DNA of 64,000 nt, taken from Membranipora membranacea (Eukaryota > Bryozoa > Gymnolaemata > Cheilostomatida > Membraniporidae). Numbering within the stretch: position 1 is the stretch's first letter; every line of letters starts with the position of its first letter. This document shows, piece after piece, positions 26,601 through 38,584 of this stretch. The notes beneath the pieces were generated by a model. That model was given only the letters and a program-made list of their open reading frames with translations. It made no database searches and had not been told where the DNA came from. The position numbers and the translations under genes are program-made. The DNA is taken from NCBI GenBank assembly GCA_914767715.1, contig OU612069.1, forward strand, positions 17,479,387 to 17,543,386. Direction: 5' to 3'.

Positions 26601-27598
26601 TTTATTATACTGTGAACTTGGTCTCATTGGTGCCTCACCGTACATTGATCAGTAATAAAGCTGATAATGATAATATTAATAATAACAATCTTGGATCTAA
26701 TCCGCACTGCTCTTTTGTAGAGTGGGATAGCTCTGAATTAGTAGAATATGAGATAATGGGATCTAATTTATGATGGCCGGTCTCTTTAACTGGAGAGAGC
26801 GGGAGATTACTATTTGAATTCAATCATATCACTCAAATGGTCCTTTTTTGCTGAGACCAAGTTAGGCAAAGGTTTTGTTTTTTTGTTGCTGTATTATCTA
26901 GTTTTTTGGAGCCAATGATTTGGATTTACTTAACAGTTCAAAGGTTACAGAAAATATGATGGTCACAGATTTGCTTTGTTCTAAACAAGGAAGTAATGAA
27001 CGTATGCCACACAGTCAAAAGTCTCATAACACAATGGTCGGAAACTGACTGATAAAAAAATAATGTATCAATCAGACTGAATTCCTACACCCTTGGTTAA
27101 AAATTGACCTTTAGAATTATATTCTAAATCTATTATCACAACGCGCAATGTTGACATTCCCCCAGCCCTCAACTCAACTAATACTTTCAAAACTGAGAGA
27201 GACCACTGTCTGTTGAACGCAAAGCCAGTTCAAAGTGTTGCGGACAAGATATTGTTGGTATGGAGAAATAAAACATACAGTGGTACAGCACACTACAGGG
27301 TTGTTCAGCTAGACACCAAGACCTGACTAGGACAACTTTCTAAGCACCACGAAGCCAGCCCTGCGGGTTTGTGATATACTTTAAAACTCAGTCGGTCAAC
27401 ATACAGCTACTGAAAACCAGTCATACCTAGAGTATGCCACTAAAATTCAGTAGAAAAGATGCAATGGTTCAAACAAAGAGTGAAATACTTTACTCTTTGG
27501 TTCAAGCAAGGAGTCTCTAACGCCTTGGTTCAAGGCACACAAGTCTCCAACTTAGATATTTAAGATTAAAACTGACTCACTTGTGCAGGATAAGCCAT
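17651..27598 (-). CDS. Divergent Ser/Thr protein kinase with Ser-rich, acidic C-terminal tail, 11 exons
   Basis: Coding exons on the minus strand: 27581-27598, 25326-25430, 24999-25112, 23471-23593, 21839-21989, 20948-21113, 20427-20538, 19625-20207, 19001-19201, 18342-18464, 17651-18030. All have GT/AG borders and phases agree, giving 2076 nt, 691 residues. Kinase marks: glycine loop GQGGFG (95-100), lysine in LCVKQ (K119), alpha-C Glu (132 or 134), catalytic HCDIKPEN (214-221), DFG (235-237), GTTEFMAIE replacing the usual APE (255-263), and alpha-F Asp in HSDIYGLG (D275). A 79-residue N-terminal region precedes the domain and is unrecognised. After about 400 the chain is Ser/Thr-rich, ending in DDDDDEDL. 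All catalytic residues are present, so it should be active. The family could not be assigned; HCD occurs in DYRK-like kinases but other features do not fit them. The 6-codon first exon is the least certain part. Confidence 0.82.
21570..21621. mobile_element. MITE 'GTTGCTCCCCCTC' family, half copy B
   Basis: GGGGGAGCAACTCCAAATATAGACAAATCTGATCACACTT matches one arm of the family, in the kinase intron between exons 6 and 5. The other arm is not clear. Confidence 0.5.
24313..24405. mobile_element. MITE 'GTTGCTCCCCCTC' family, copy C
   Basis: Runs from CAGAGTTGCTCCCCCTCCA to GGGAGCAACTGGAATGCAGG and on to TTGGATCAAACTTGATCTAG. It has the arms and tail shared with copies A and E. It lies in a kinase intron. 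Confidence 0.65.
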
Positions 27599-28886
27599 AA
27601 TCTCATTATGTGATCACCCACTGCTCAGAATCGCCAGACAACTAGATTATTGACCAAGTAGGCCTTCTCATCATAGAAAAATTGGACTGGAAAAGAAAGT
27701 GATAATTGTAATTATAAGGGGGGGGGGGGGTAAAATTTCTATAAGAAAGCAATGTTGATTGCAAGCTCACTGCTAAAAAAGTGATATCAAATTATAAAGA
27801 TTTTTTTTTCTCAGGAACTATATGTTCACAAAAGTTACACTTGACGAATTGGCCTGCTGCCATGTTAGATTTGGATATGCCCACCATAAACAGTAACAGC
27901 TTTTTGGACCCAAAATTGTGTTTTGTCATCAGCATTTTAAATCGCTCTGTTTTACGTCTTACAGAAGCTTCCTTCTCAAAATTTAGGTTGTTGTGCCATC
28001 TTGTGGATTACATCTGATATATGTGACTGGTATAATGGTTGATTGTAAAGCATTAAACCAACCTACGAGTTGGTATGACAATTGATAAGTATAGGATAAA
28101 TAACTAACAAGGCTCAAGCGCCTTACCAACTTATAGGTTGGTTTGATGCAGGGCGTACACACACACAGCAAAAGTACACAAGGATAAGATACAAACAAGA
28201 TGGGTTGCTGTCAGCTATACACAAATCACTGGAAATTCACTGCCCCACAGAAGCCTGACATAGTAGCCTAATAAACGGACAATATCTATTCAGTCAGTTG
28301 GAGTTTTTTTGTTAGTACTTATTATGTTATATACATATTCCATTAAATTGGAAAATCTTGTGATCTGAGATGATCTGTGAGTAGGTGGGATATCATACCA
28401 AGGTATTCACACAATGCCATGAATAACTCAACAAAGATAATGGTTACATTGGACAAGCAAGTAAAGTATATCGGCATATCTACAATTGAATCTCATTTGC
28501 AATGTTGTAGGAATAAATCAAAAACAAAAATGGACAACTTAAAAACATGCACCCTGACTGTTACAGGATTAGAACAATCATCTATTGACAAATTTGACTT
28601 AATTACCAGCTTATAGTGGAGCTCAATCCTGTGTCTGCTAATCCGATGTAAACTCTAACCGTCACCACTCACACACAGGCTGTAGTGTAACTCCTCAGCA
28701 CTCACACCTTTCCTGATGCACAGCTACCACTCTTCAAGTAAAATTATGCAGTTTCATTTTTGCATTGATCTCTCAAAAGCTTAATAAGTTGTAAGTATTA
28801 TAGGTGGCCGCGTATACGACCCCATATTTAAATTAGGATCACCACTAGTTAATTCCTTGATTGGAGATCATTAGGTTCTATTTCAG
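27599..28886. other. Region upstream of kinase gene; hairpin and poly-G tract
   Basis: Contains an 11-14-base G run (about 27718-27731) and an inverted repeat at 28053-28148 (AACCAACCTACGAGTTGGTA versus TACCAACTTATAGGTTGGTT). No gene is visible. The kinase promoter should lie near 27600, but no core motif stands out. Confidence 0.45.
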
Positions 28887-29221
28887 CAGTCTGCGCATGT
28901 GCGAACTGTTGAGGCATACGTTCGACTATGTCACAAGGCTATCCTGCAAGCAGAATGCTATTTCAGTGCATTCTGCTTGCAAAATAGCCTTGTGACATAG
29001 TCTATCTCTGCAGCACAGCAGTGGTGGCGCTGCCTTCCATCAAGAAAGGCAACTTCAAGGTTATGAGATATCAAAACCAGTGTTCCATTTAGGCCCAAAT
29101 ATTTCCAAAATATGGGTTTCCATTGTTTTCCCAATTATGGTACTCAGACTAGGTGAATTAGTTCAAGCCCTATGCTGCAGAGACGAACGTATGCCTCAAC
29201 AGTTCGCACATGCGCAGACTG
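28887..29221. mobile_element. 335-bp MITE with ~38-bp terminal inverted repeats
   Basis: The left end starts CAGTCTGCGCATGTGCGAAC, continuing TGTTGAGGCATACGTTCG; the right end is the exact reverse complement. CAG...CTG ends are common in hAT elements (family knowledge), but no 8-bp duplication is visible. An internal hairpin (28924-29001) has arms containing GACTATGTCACAAGGCTAT. A further copy of one end lies at 29686-29733. Confidence 0.7.
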
Positions 29222-29685
29222 CTATGGTCCAACACATCTATTTATTTCCCCATTGCTTTACATGCAAACTATGTTGACTTGTCACCTCAATAGGCCTGCT
29301 TCAGGTTCTTTCAATTCTTTAACCAGACCACTCAAAAGGATGGTATGCTCCTGGTCTTCCATATTGGTGACTATGGGTTGAAAAACGGTTGTCAGATTTT
29401 TTTAGTGGCCTCCTATATAAGACCATTGCATTTTGCACACATTTCCGGTCTAATTTACATTAGCCAATCCGTATGCATTGATCTTCCAAAAATCATTTTG
29501 CAAAAACATTTTCAAACTTTAATTCAATAGATTTCCATTGCAAATACACCTGAAAATATTACCAGGGTTCAATATAACTGATAGCATTGCTTATGAATTG
29601 GCTACACCCTCATTTGTCATCAGCATACTAATCATTTTATTTTGGAGGATGGTTGACCTTCACCCAATTACAGGTGTATTACCTA

Positions 29686-29733
29686 TGCTGCAGAGACGAA
29701 CGTATGCCTCAACAGTTCGCACATGCGCAGACT
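29686..29733. repeat. Solo copy of the MITE end
   Basis: About 48 bases containing GAACGTATGCCTCAACAGTT repeat the right end of the element at 28887-29221, including the inner words CTATGCTGCAGAGACG. It is in the same orientation as the right terminus. Confidence 0.75.
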
Positions 29734-30282
29734 GATTTCAGTGAGTCTATGAGGTAGTTTCAAGGTTATGCATAATTTAGCGAGCCCAGTAACACTCATT
29801 ATTGAGGGGACAACTCTTGCAAAATCAATATAAAGCTGTCTGCTAATATAATGGATGTATCATGCCTACTAATTTCAAATATTCTAAATATAGAATATTC
29901 AAACAGAGTCATTCTGATGTGAAAGGGTTATCTACCCTGATTTAAACTTGAACATATTATACCAATATTATGTAGAGGGCTTCAACTTATATATATTTAT
30001 CGCAGTAACAATCTCACAGACATCATGAATATATATTCTATACACATTTAATCCTGGCAATTATCAACATGGAATTCCATATTAAGACGGCTGCACCGTC
30101 TTACATTATTATCACAGACAGTCTATCGCATTTCCTTTTCCATTTCCGCATCCATTTCCGGGTGCGTCCAGCTTAATCTGCTCAGAGGGCAAGGTCAGGG
30201 TGCGTCCCGCTTCGCAACGTATTCTATCAGATGTAAATGCACCCGCTACAAGCTCCGCTTGTAGGCTATTCTCTAGACACCA

Positions 30283-30440
30283 GCTCTGCTAGGTTGGCTT
30301 TGCCACCAGTACGACCCTCAGTATAACCGCTCTGCTAGGTTGGCTTTGCCACCAGTACGACCCTCAGTATAACCGCTCTGCTAGGTTGGTTTTGCCACCA
30401 GTACGACCCTCAGTATAACCCCTCTGCATGTACGACCCTC
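30283..30440. repeat. 46-bp minisatellite, about 3.3 units
   Basis: Units start at 30283, 30329 and 30375 with GCTCTGCTAGGTTGG and include CCACCAGTACGACCCTCAGT. They are nearly identical (one C/T change in the third). A degraded partial unit follows at 30421. Confidence 0.9.
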
Positions 30441-33400
30441 TCCAGGCTGAAGCCCTGACAGTTGCTAGTCTGCAGAAGTTATCTATTCAGGAGTTATCCT
30501 CTCTCGGCTCAATTATGGTGAGTTTGCTTCGCTAGATACTGTTAGCCTGAAAACCAAACCCTAGCCAGGTAACGGCCAGGTGTTCCACCCTTTTGATATT
30601 TCCCGTACCACAGTCTACAATCTCATTTTCTCTGCACTTCCTTCAACACTTTTTGTGTCAACTGCTACAGGGTGTCGAGAGAAGTCACCCCGAGATCTCG
30701 CCACGAGAGCTCGCCTCCTATAATGTTTATGATAATTTATTTTTCGGGAGAATGCAATTTTGTAATGATACAAGGCTGTTTGCAGGGTAGCTTTCAAAAT
30801 TTTGAAAAATCTCAATAAAACAAATTTCTTGCTGAAACACTGTGTTTGGGGGTTTTCCAGCCTGCTGATTTCATTGCTGGTGTTTGAAATATACTCAGAT
30901 CACTAGAAATACCAGAATCAACCAATAAAACTTGGGTGAAATTCGGGTGAATCAAGGAGTTAGTTGAACCGAGAAGTGGAAAGCCTGTACTTAGGCTATT
31001 GGAGTGTTGACACAGGATAGTTTATCGATGAGATCAATTGAATCATCATTGGTGTGTCTCTAGTGATTATAAGTGGGGGTCTAATATACGCTTTGCTCAG
31101 ACCAAACAGCTGCAAAAGCAACTACCAATGGGAGCAATAACACCAACAGCGACCTTTCTATTAACCATGATCCGATTCACAGTCTTAAAGATGGCAAAAA
31201 AACCCTCTTTTTCAAGGCACATTCGTCGTGCAACAATTAGCAGAGAAATGGGATATACCATACATCCACATTTTAATTGAAAGGGATATATTTAGATTGA
31301 GATGAGGCGCCATTTGTTCCTTGTTTGCGCATCTATATACACTGTATTAGGAAGTTAAGTGTTAATGTCAACTGAGGAGCATTGCAAAACATACTCTGAC
31401 ACATGCTTTACACATATCAGTCTGCTCAAATGATTATGTAATAGATAATAACTCTATTAATAAGTACTCAGCCACCAAGGAAGGCTGGTTGGTATTGCAG
31501 CCAGCATTAAAACAAAAGAAAGACGTTTTTTCCGGTAACATGCAGTTTTATTGTAGTGCAAAAAAACAAATAACAATTCTCAAACATTGCTATATAAGCA
31601 ACGAGTCTTCAAGATTGTGGATCACTTTATCATTTACCACAATTGTCACAATCAAGCGATTCGATATAAAACCAAATACAATAATTATGATTGCCTTGCC
31701 TGTATTACAAAAGTTCACGGGTACCATATATATGATACATAATAAAAAAAGTCATCTAATTGTTAACTGTTGTGACTATCAGTAGAATGTAGGTGCAAGG
31801 CAAAATACCCTTCAAAATGTTGCTATAATCGACATGATTTTATACAATAATTTACGAACCGTACACTACACTGTAAGTATGTGGTAGGCAAGAATAAAGC
31901 TTGTTTCACTGCGGTGTTTATGAGACAATATTGATCAACCCTAATGGGGGTAAAATATTTACAGGAGGAAATTTTTTGCTTGCTCGATGTTACTTGAGTG
32001 TACCCCAACATTAATTAGGGAAACTTGATGAGAGGTAAAATTGTGTCATCCTCAAACTAGATAAAACTAAATTCTAGCTAAAATTTAATCCTCCAGGGTA
32101 GCGTTACTATACAAAAAATCCCGCATTGACAGCTGTACTTTTAGACTCCCAGTAAAAAATATGATACAGATCGAAAAAGTCTGTCCTGGCCTTCGGTACA
32201 AGTCTTTCATTAGGCAGCTTCAGTCCACAAACACAGCTATTCTCAGCAATCCCAGAACTCGACAGAGGGAAACCTATAATTAAACGTATAAATTAACATT
32301 ATTATCTGCATGCGATCTAACATTTCGAAAGCACCCCCTATTTTTGATGAACAAGCAGTCTGGAAGCAAGATAAGGAACTGTTAACAGCGATTCTGATCT
32401 CACTGATCCAACATGTCATCTCTCTGGTTTTGTCTTATTCTGGAATGGTAAAATTTGGACTACCTGATGAGACAGACACCATGCCCCATAACATGGTTTA
32501 CTTGGAGAGAATAGGTACGTATATCATCTGACACTACAAATAATGGACAACTCATCCACACGCGTGATCATCATATGACCTAAAAGCCAGATTGTGTACG
32601 GTGTCTAGAGGGCTTTGTAACAAGCATCGTAACATGTCTGTTATGGTCATTAGTTTCACACACACAGAGAGCTCCTAGTCTACAGTCGGGAATAGGTCTC
32701 ATCGGTTTATATGTAGAATGATATCGGCAGTTGTGGTTAGGGATGGAACAAGATTTTGGATGAACCAGAAATGTAACTAAGTTAATTCACACAAGTTACT
32801 GTGGCCTGACTTGATTACATGATTGACTATGTATAGAGGATGAGGGACTAGTGATGGTGCACCGATAGCAGCAACAACTCGGCTCTGAAATTGGTAGTTG
32901 CCTGTGAGAAAGTCTAAATTTGTTATCATATTTTAGATAAGTGAAGGAATTAGATTATTATGTAGGTTACTCCACCTATTCAGGGCCTAAGCTCTGGGTT
33001 TTCAAATATACATGTTGAGCGGCAATAAAAAGGTATGTACTATGTAAGGGTCGATTCGAAATTAATCATCTTGGATCTGGCCTACCACATATCCGATAAG
33101 GTTTGCGGTTGGATCCAATGCCAAATATACGAAATTCAACTCCTAGCTTCCACCCCTAGTTGGGGACATGTATTATACCAGTCCGTGCTCAACAATATTG
33201 TGACCAGGATTGAACAATTTTGCTTGTCTTCAAAAAATAATATTTATATAGGTTATGATGTAGTTTGAGTTTGAAGTACTGAACGATAGTTGGATTCCAG
33301 ACATGCGACCACGGGATAAGTTAAGTTTCACAATAATACTTCTTTCTTTTTTTCTCACCTGACTGCTATTCTTCACCATAAAATATAAATATGCAGCATA

Positions 33401-35624
33401 ACATCAGCACACTTATACCCCAAACCTGGGCTAGAAGTCTGAAAACTACCTGAAATACAAAATATATACTATGGAGGGAACCATTGGTTACTGCCTATTA
33501 ATGACGTTAGTGGTTTGTTTACGCCAACCTTAGAATGTAAGGGACTTGTGTGGGTGGGGAGGGTATAAGTCAGATGGATTTATTATGAGTAGTCTGTTTG
33601 GTTACTCCACGCGCTACCGTGTGTGGTGCTTATTTCAGGCAATGCAATTGACACAGCAGATTTTCAGGAGTAAATGGACCAGTGGGTAGGGCACTCACAT
33701 ATTTGAGGTATTTTGAACAATTTTTGTGATAAAATACCTGCTGTCAACCCTCTGTTTCAGCGTAATTATGTTGCCAGAAGGGTCTTGATCATGGAGCAAG
33801 AGCTATGATCAACACCTATTCCAAACTTTCAGGCATTCTGAGCCAACTGAGATAGGTCTTGAACATATCACTTGCAGCATGGAATGCCAAAAGTTACTAA
33901 AATTACCTCAACATAAATAGTCTCCTACCCATGTAACTTTGCAGATGATCATGATCATGCATGAAGCATTGTCCTTGCACGGTATGGTGAAAGTAACACG
34001 ATCCGCATTCACTCACAGATTGAATTAACTTTTGGTGACACTCAGTTCTACAAGTACCAATAACAACAAAAGTCATTGCCAAGCAACTTCAAAAAATGAT
34101 AGTGATGGAGGTGGAGGTGAGGTGGAGGTGGAGTGTAGGTTGCCAATAATTGAACATCGTTATATATTAGTTGTTCCGTCTTTGATGGAACAAAATGAAT
34201 TAAGGGAGCTCAATGGGTAAAATGAAAAGCTGCAGATCTTTCATAAAATGAAATCCAAGCATGTTGACACTATTTACCTCACTACCAAGCAACTCAAGCT
34301 TTTTACACATTATGCGGGAATTTTTTAAGATTATTGACTAAATCAACTTACCATCACTTTTGCTTCTTAGACAGGCATATTGTATATTGCTGAGCACTGC
34401 AGACGAAACAGTGGCATTTCCTGTGAGTAACCAGTGAACATCTGATATCTTCGCTACCACACATCTAAAATGGCAAGTAACCTGGACATGGACAATCGAT
34501 GTAACCAAATATGCCACTTCTCAGCGTTGTGTTTGTAGATATATAATGTCGAGGCAAAGAGCAGCGAGGAGGTCGCTTTTTTTGTTGTGCAAATAGTATT
34601 TTACTTGAGGGTAATCCAGCGCTAAAAAATTACTATTGGGAATGATGCTGACTAATAAACAATCTCCATGGCTATGTCAGCTTTAAAGATGAAAGGAGTG
34701 GTAATTAAATTAACACTATGCTGTTCAGTAAAAACATCTATTGCCAAAGTGTCATTTTTCTTCCGAAAGGTGCACTGTCTAGCATGCTGGTCTATGAAAC
34801 TTATTTACATCATCTTGAGGATGTGGAGCACAATTAAGTCAGGTTTACATGTGTGAGCTTTCAATCTCATGACCTATAAATGGCGAAAATAGCTCGCACC
34901 AGCTATACTCTACACATGCACGTTACATTCCATTCAAAGTTACCTTCTCGATAAGTGTGAGCAGACAACTCAGCAAACAAATCATCTAAAGCATATTTTT
35001 ACACAGTATGTGAAAACTGCTGAAGTTATCTTATTAGAAAAATTCAAAGCCCACAGAAATATCTTTGTCTTCTAGACCTAAAAGTGTATACGTAGCCGAC
35101 TTACACTGCTCTTTGTTCCGGTCATAGTTCTCAATAGATAGAAATTAGTACGGACACAGCCAATCACTCGTCTATCAGTAAACCAAACACCAGTAATAGA
35201 TAGTAATCGTTTTCCTGCAACAAACAAATTCATGCACTTACAGGCCTAGGTAATATACATACTGTTCAGTGTTATTTTTTCTATATTTCCTTTCAATGCA
35301 ATGTTGGTTATGGTCTTCAGAAGTTATACCTTGGAGGCAACAGCAACTGCGTTTGATAAAACCAACCAATCAAGCAAGTTAGCTATGGGAAAACATCCGT
35401 ATTTCCTATCCCTTATGGGAACTTGCAACAAAAGTGTAGTGTTGACAAAATAGACCCATACTTAGCTTTAGTTATTATGTACTCCGTTGTTATCAATCCT
35501 TTTTTATTGCCACACTGTCAATAATTAGAAAGTTGACCCTATGATGCCCTGATGACAGGTCATAGTATTTTGAGAATTCAATTAACATTTCTGTGGTTGA
35601 GTACAAAATCAAATACAAAACCGC

Positions 35625-35705
35625 AAAGAAGCTTTGATGGTGCAAATGATCACAACCTTTGCTATCGAGCGAGAGGTCCCGGGTTCAATCCCCGCTCTTG
35701 TTTCT
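35625..35705 (+). mobile_element. tRNA-like sequence (SINE head or tRNA pseudogene)
   Basis: A B box GGTTCAATCCC in a perfect stem context (CCCGGGTTCAATCCCCG), with an A-box-like TGATGGTGCAAATGATCA about 50 bases before it. The cloverleaf ends do not pair and the D-arm is poor, so a SINE head is more likely than a tRNA gene. Confidence 0.45.
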
Positions 35706-36368
35706 TCTCCCTACCCACATACCACAGAAAATAATATCAATCAACAACTCTCACAAATCGCACACATCTCAATTTTAGATAATTCTCATAATCACAAAAA
35801 CCGACTGACAGAACTACACATCCTTCTAACATCAAGGATGAGTCCTCTCAGTAATAATCAACAATTGTCCAGGGATCTTTGAGCACTAGGGTGTCAATCA
35901 CCTGTTCTCTGGAGAGTACGGTCTCATACCACTACCCTCCCCAATATAAGACAAGGCAAAGCATGTATCCCCACTGATTCCCCAACAACCACTGGTGATC
36001 ATTCAGATTCTGATTTAGCTGACAATTCCTTTATAACAATGATCTGTCAAGCGTAAGGTGATCTACTGACAGAGGGCTTTCAAGCACAGCATAGGTTGCT
36101 TTCAATGGGTACAAAAACACCATTTACATATTGAAATAGACATGAAGCCACCCTTTGTGTTGCCTTTGTACAGTGAGAGAGTAAAATGCATCCACACCAG
36201 GGCCCCTTATATGTCCCAGAGGCCCAAGCATCCACACTCAACTCATCATGGCCAAAGTGGTGCGCGCCATGTGATGCAGGAGGGGGGGGGTTGATCAAGT
36301 TGAAATTGACAGTTTAATTCAAACGCACCAAAACACGCACAAGTGACAAGATCTTGGACTTGTGCCCC

Positions 36369-36400
36369 TACCTACGCATATATATATATATATATATAAA
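36369..36400. repeat. (TA)n microsatellite
   Basis: About 24 bases of alternating T and A. Similar TA tracts occur at 36885-36908, 37016-37031, 43073-43097 and 56595-56611. Confidence 0.85.
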
Positions 36401-36424
36401 ATAAAGCTTGAAGTAAGTCTCAGG

Positions 36425-36521
36425 CCATGGGCATATGCATCTGGGGTTACAAGCATGTATACAATGTCATGGATATTGGCAAAGTATACATGCTTGTAAC
36501 TCCGGATGCCTATGACTGTGG
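36425..36521. repeat. MITE-like hairpin, ~38-bp arms
   Basis: GGTTACAAGCATGTATAC (ending 36472) is mirrored by GTATACATGCTTGTAAC (from 36484). The flanking CCATGGGCATATGCATCTGG and CCGGATGCCTATGACTGTGG also pair imperfectly. No coding sequence. Confidence 0.7.
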
Positions 36522-36968
36522 GAGGGACAGGCCGCATAACTTACACAGCACACACACACTTCGCACACACATACATACTCATTGCACACACCAAAGAGTC
36601 TTTAACTCCTTGCACACACAGTCCCTGATCTGAGTACAGAATACAGTACTGACTTGAGCAGTGACTGAGTATGTGTTGGTATGTAACAGCTAGTAGGTTC
36701 AGTTATCATGTAGGCTACTTTACTAGCTCATAACTAGTAAGCTAAGTTAGTAGTAGTAGTGACTGAGAGCAGTGAGTGACAACAAAGTAAAGTTAGTAAT
36801 CATATACTAGTTATGAGTCTAGTAGCCTACCTAGTAGCTGAACATTGTAACTCAAGTATCTGCTACATACACCAACAACATACCATATATATATAATATA
36901 TATATACACACATTTGTGCAATAAAGTGTCATATATTATATATCCCACTATTGTACCCATAAAAACCC

Positions 36969-37016
36969 TGGACAATGAGTTATTCATATATATATATATG
37001 AATAACTCATTGTCCA
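36969..37016. repeat. Perfect 48-bp palindrome with TA core
   Basis: TGGACAATGAGTTATTCATA is followed by a TA core and its exact reverse complement, then another TA tract. It lies 100 bases before the LTR element. It may be a cruciform-forming microsatellite product or a tiny fold-back element. Confidence 0.85.
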
Positions 37017-37115
37017 TATATATATATATATAGTGGCTATCAGCTATCTTTGCATTGGAGTTGTCCGACCATGTCAGGCTATTTTATCTACCATTAATTA
37101 CTATTGATTTAAAGA

Positions 37116-37385
37116 TGTTATAGATAGTGAAAGTGGACTCACTAAATAATAGTCTGAGAACAATATCAGTAGAGTCGAGATAGACTTGTATACAAATCTA
37201 CAGAGGGGGATCAACCTAGGAGCACGGAAGGGGAGAAGGGGGACTATGAATGGTGTCCGAGTGAAGGAGAATCAAGAATAACCTAGCTAGAGATATCCGT
37301 CTTATTGTAGACTGAAGACTGTCCATCCTTATGTCCATCGAGCACCTCTCTAAAGACCAACCATTGGTGAGTCCATCTTACAACA
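37116..37385 (+). repeat. 5' LTR, 270 bp
   Basis: Starts TG and ends CA. It matches 42665-42934 except for six single-base differences, clustered around 37225-37237, 37294-37305 and near the end. Confidence 0.93.
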
Positions 37386-37396
37386 TGGTGTCAGAA
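37386..37396 (+). promoter_or_regulatory. Primer-binding site, tRNA-Leu-like
   Basis: TGGTGTCAGAA begins directly after the 5' LTR. It is complementary to the 3' end of common animal tRNA-Leu with CCA added (from general knowledge of tRNA-Leu sequences). Confidence 0.65.
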
Positions 37397-37710
37397 TAAA
37401 ACCCACCATAACTCGATTCAGACCAGAAAGATTTGTGGAATTTTTCAGAGGGCAGACTGGCGGGAGATTTATCTATTGAATCTATAAAGACAGCGAGGTC
37501 AGATTCTAGCAAATTTGTTGAATTTGCTCGGGTCATAAAGCAAGCATCAGTCTCAGAATAAGAAAGTGGTGAGAGATTTGTTGAATCTCAGAAGTTCTCA
37601 CAGAGTGCAGAAAGGAATTGTGTTACATTCCTAGCCAAAAGTAGTGAGAACAGTGTATAAAAGATATTCTGTAGAACAAAGTTATTCGTAGATTAGTATT
37701 ATCAGCTAAA

Positions 37711-38577
37711 ATGGCTACCAGTGAGAGTAAACAAGAAAAGTTTGTGAAGACTATTGATTTAACAGCAAGTAATTTATCTGCAATATGGAAAATTTTCAAA
37801 GAGCAGTTTGCCATCTATAAAGAAGTAAAGGGTATTGATGCTATGACAACAGAAGATGAAAAGATTTGTCACATGTTGGTAGTCATGGGAAGTGATGCTG
37901 TTCCAGTTTATAATCAGTTTGTATTTGACGAGAGCGTAACTGCTAAGAAGAAAACTCTAACAAATGTGATTAAGTTTTTTGACGAATACTTTGAACCAGT
38001 AAAGAACGTGATTTACGAAAGACTAGTGTTCAACCAAATGGTACAAGATTCAAGCGAATCTATACATGCATTTGTGGTCCGTTTACAAACACAGAGTGCA
38101 AACTGTGAGTACGGTGTTATGAAACCAGAACTCGTCAGAGATCGTATAGTGGTAGGAGTGAGAGATTCAGAGTTAAGGAAATATCTCATTGACACAGAAA
38201 ACCTAACTCTTGAGTTATGCATACAAAAGGCAAAACAGTTTATCTCACACCAATCACAAGCAGAAAAGATGGGAGAAAACATAGCCTCAAATAAAGAAGA
38301 ATCCAATAACATTGACACCCTATCAACTGACAAGAGAAGACAGTCGCAGCAGAAAAATGATCTCGAGCTGAAAAGTCAATGCCAGAAATGTGGAGAATGG
38401 CGGCACTTTGGTGGAAAATGTCCAGCAGAAAACAGTAAATGTAACAAATGTAAAAAGATAGGACATTGGGCAAAAGTATGTAAATCACTGAGAAGGTTTC
38501 AAGCAGATAAGAAAGTAGCAGAAGTCCAGGAGCGAGAAGACGAAATTCTGGACAGCCTTTACCTTGGATCTCACTGA
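37711..38577 (+). CDS. gag: Gag-like nucleocapsid protein with two zinc knuckles
   Basis: 288-residue intact frame. The N-terminal half is a capsid-like helical region (AIWKIFKEQFAIYKEV near the start). The C-terminal part has two CCHC knuckles: CQKCGEWRHFGGKC (C-x2-C-x4-H-x4-C, about 228-241) and CNKCKKIGHWAKVC (about 249-262). Gag packages element RNA into particles; the knuckles bind nucleic acid. It starts 325 bases after the 5' LTR, and pol follows in other frames. Lys-rich composition fits RNA binding. Confidence 0.88.
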   Translation: MATSESKQEKFVKTIDLTASNLSAIWKIFKEQFAIYKEVKGIDAMTTEDEKICHMLVVMGSDAVPVYNQFVFDESVTAKKKTLTNVIKFFDEYFEPVKNVIYERLVFNQMVQDSSESIHAFVVRLQTQSANCEYGVMKPELVRDRIVVGVRDSELRKYLIDTENLTLELCIQKAKQFISHQSQAEKMGENIASNKEESNNIDTLSTDKRRQSQQKNDLELKSQCQKCGEWRHFGGKCPAENSKCNKCKKIGHWAKVCKSLRRFQADKKVAEVQEREDEILDSLYLGSH

Positions 38578-38584
38578 CTCTATG

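Larger units (their letters stand above)
29734..36368. other. Long intergenic region with repeats, no supported gene
   Basis: About 6.6 kb. Beyond the minisatellite and a tRNA-like sequence I found no exon with credible splice sites and no protein I recognise. The open frame at 32310-32531 has a GTACGT donor-like end but no acceptor and no familiar words. A GAGGTGG-rich simple repeat lies at 34105-34135. Confidence 0.45.

Noticed and set aside
32310-32531. 73-residue plus-strand frame ending at a donor-like GTACGT
   Set aside because: No acceptor before it, no conserved words, no partner exon.
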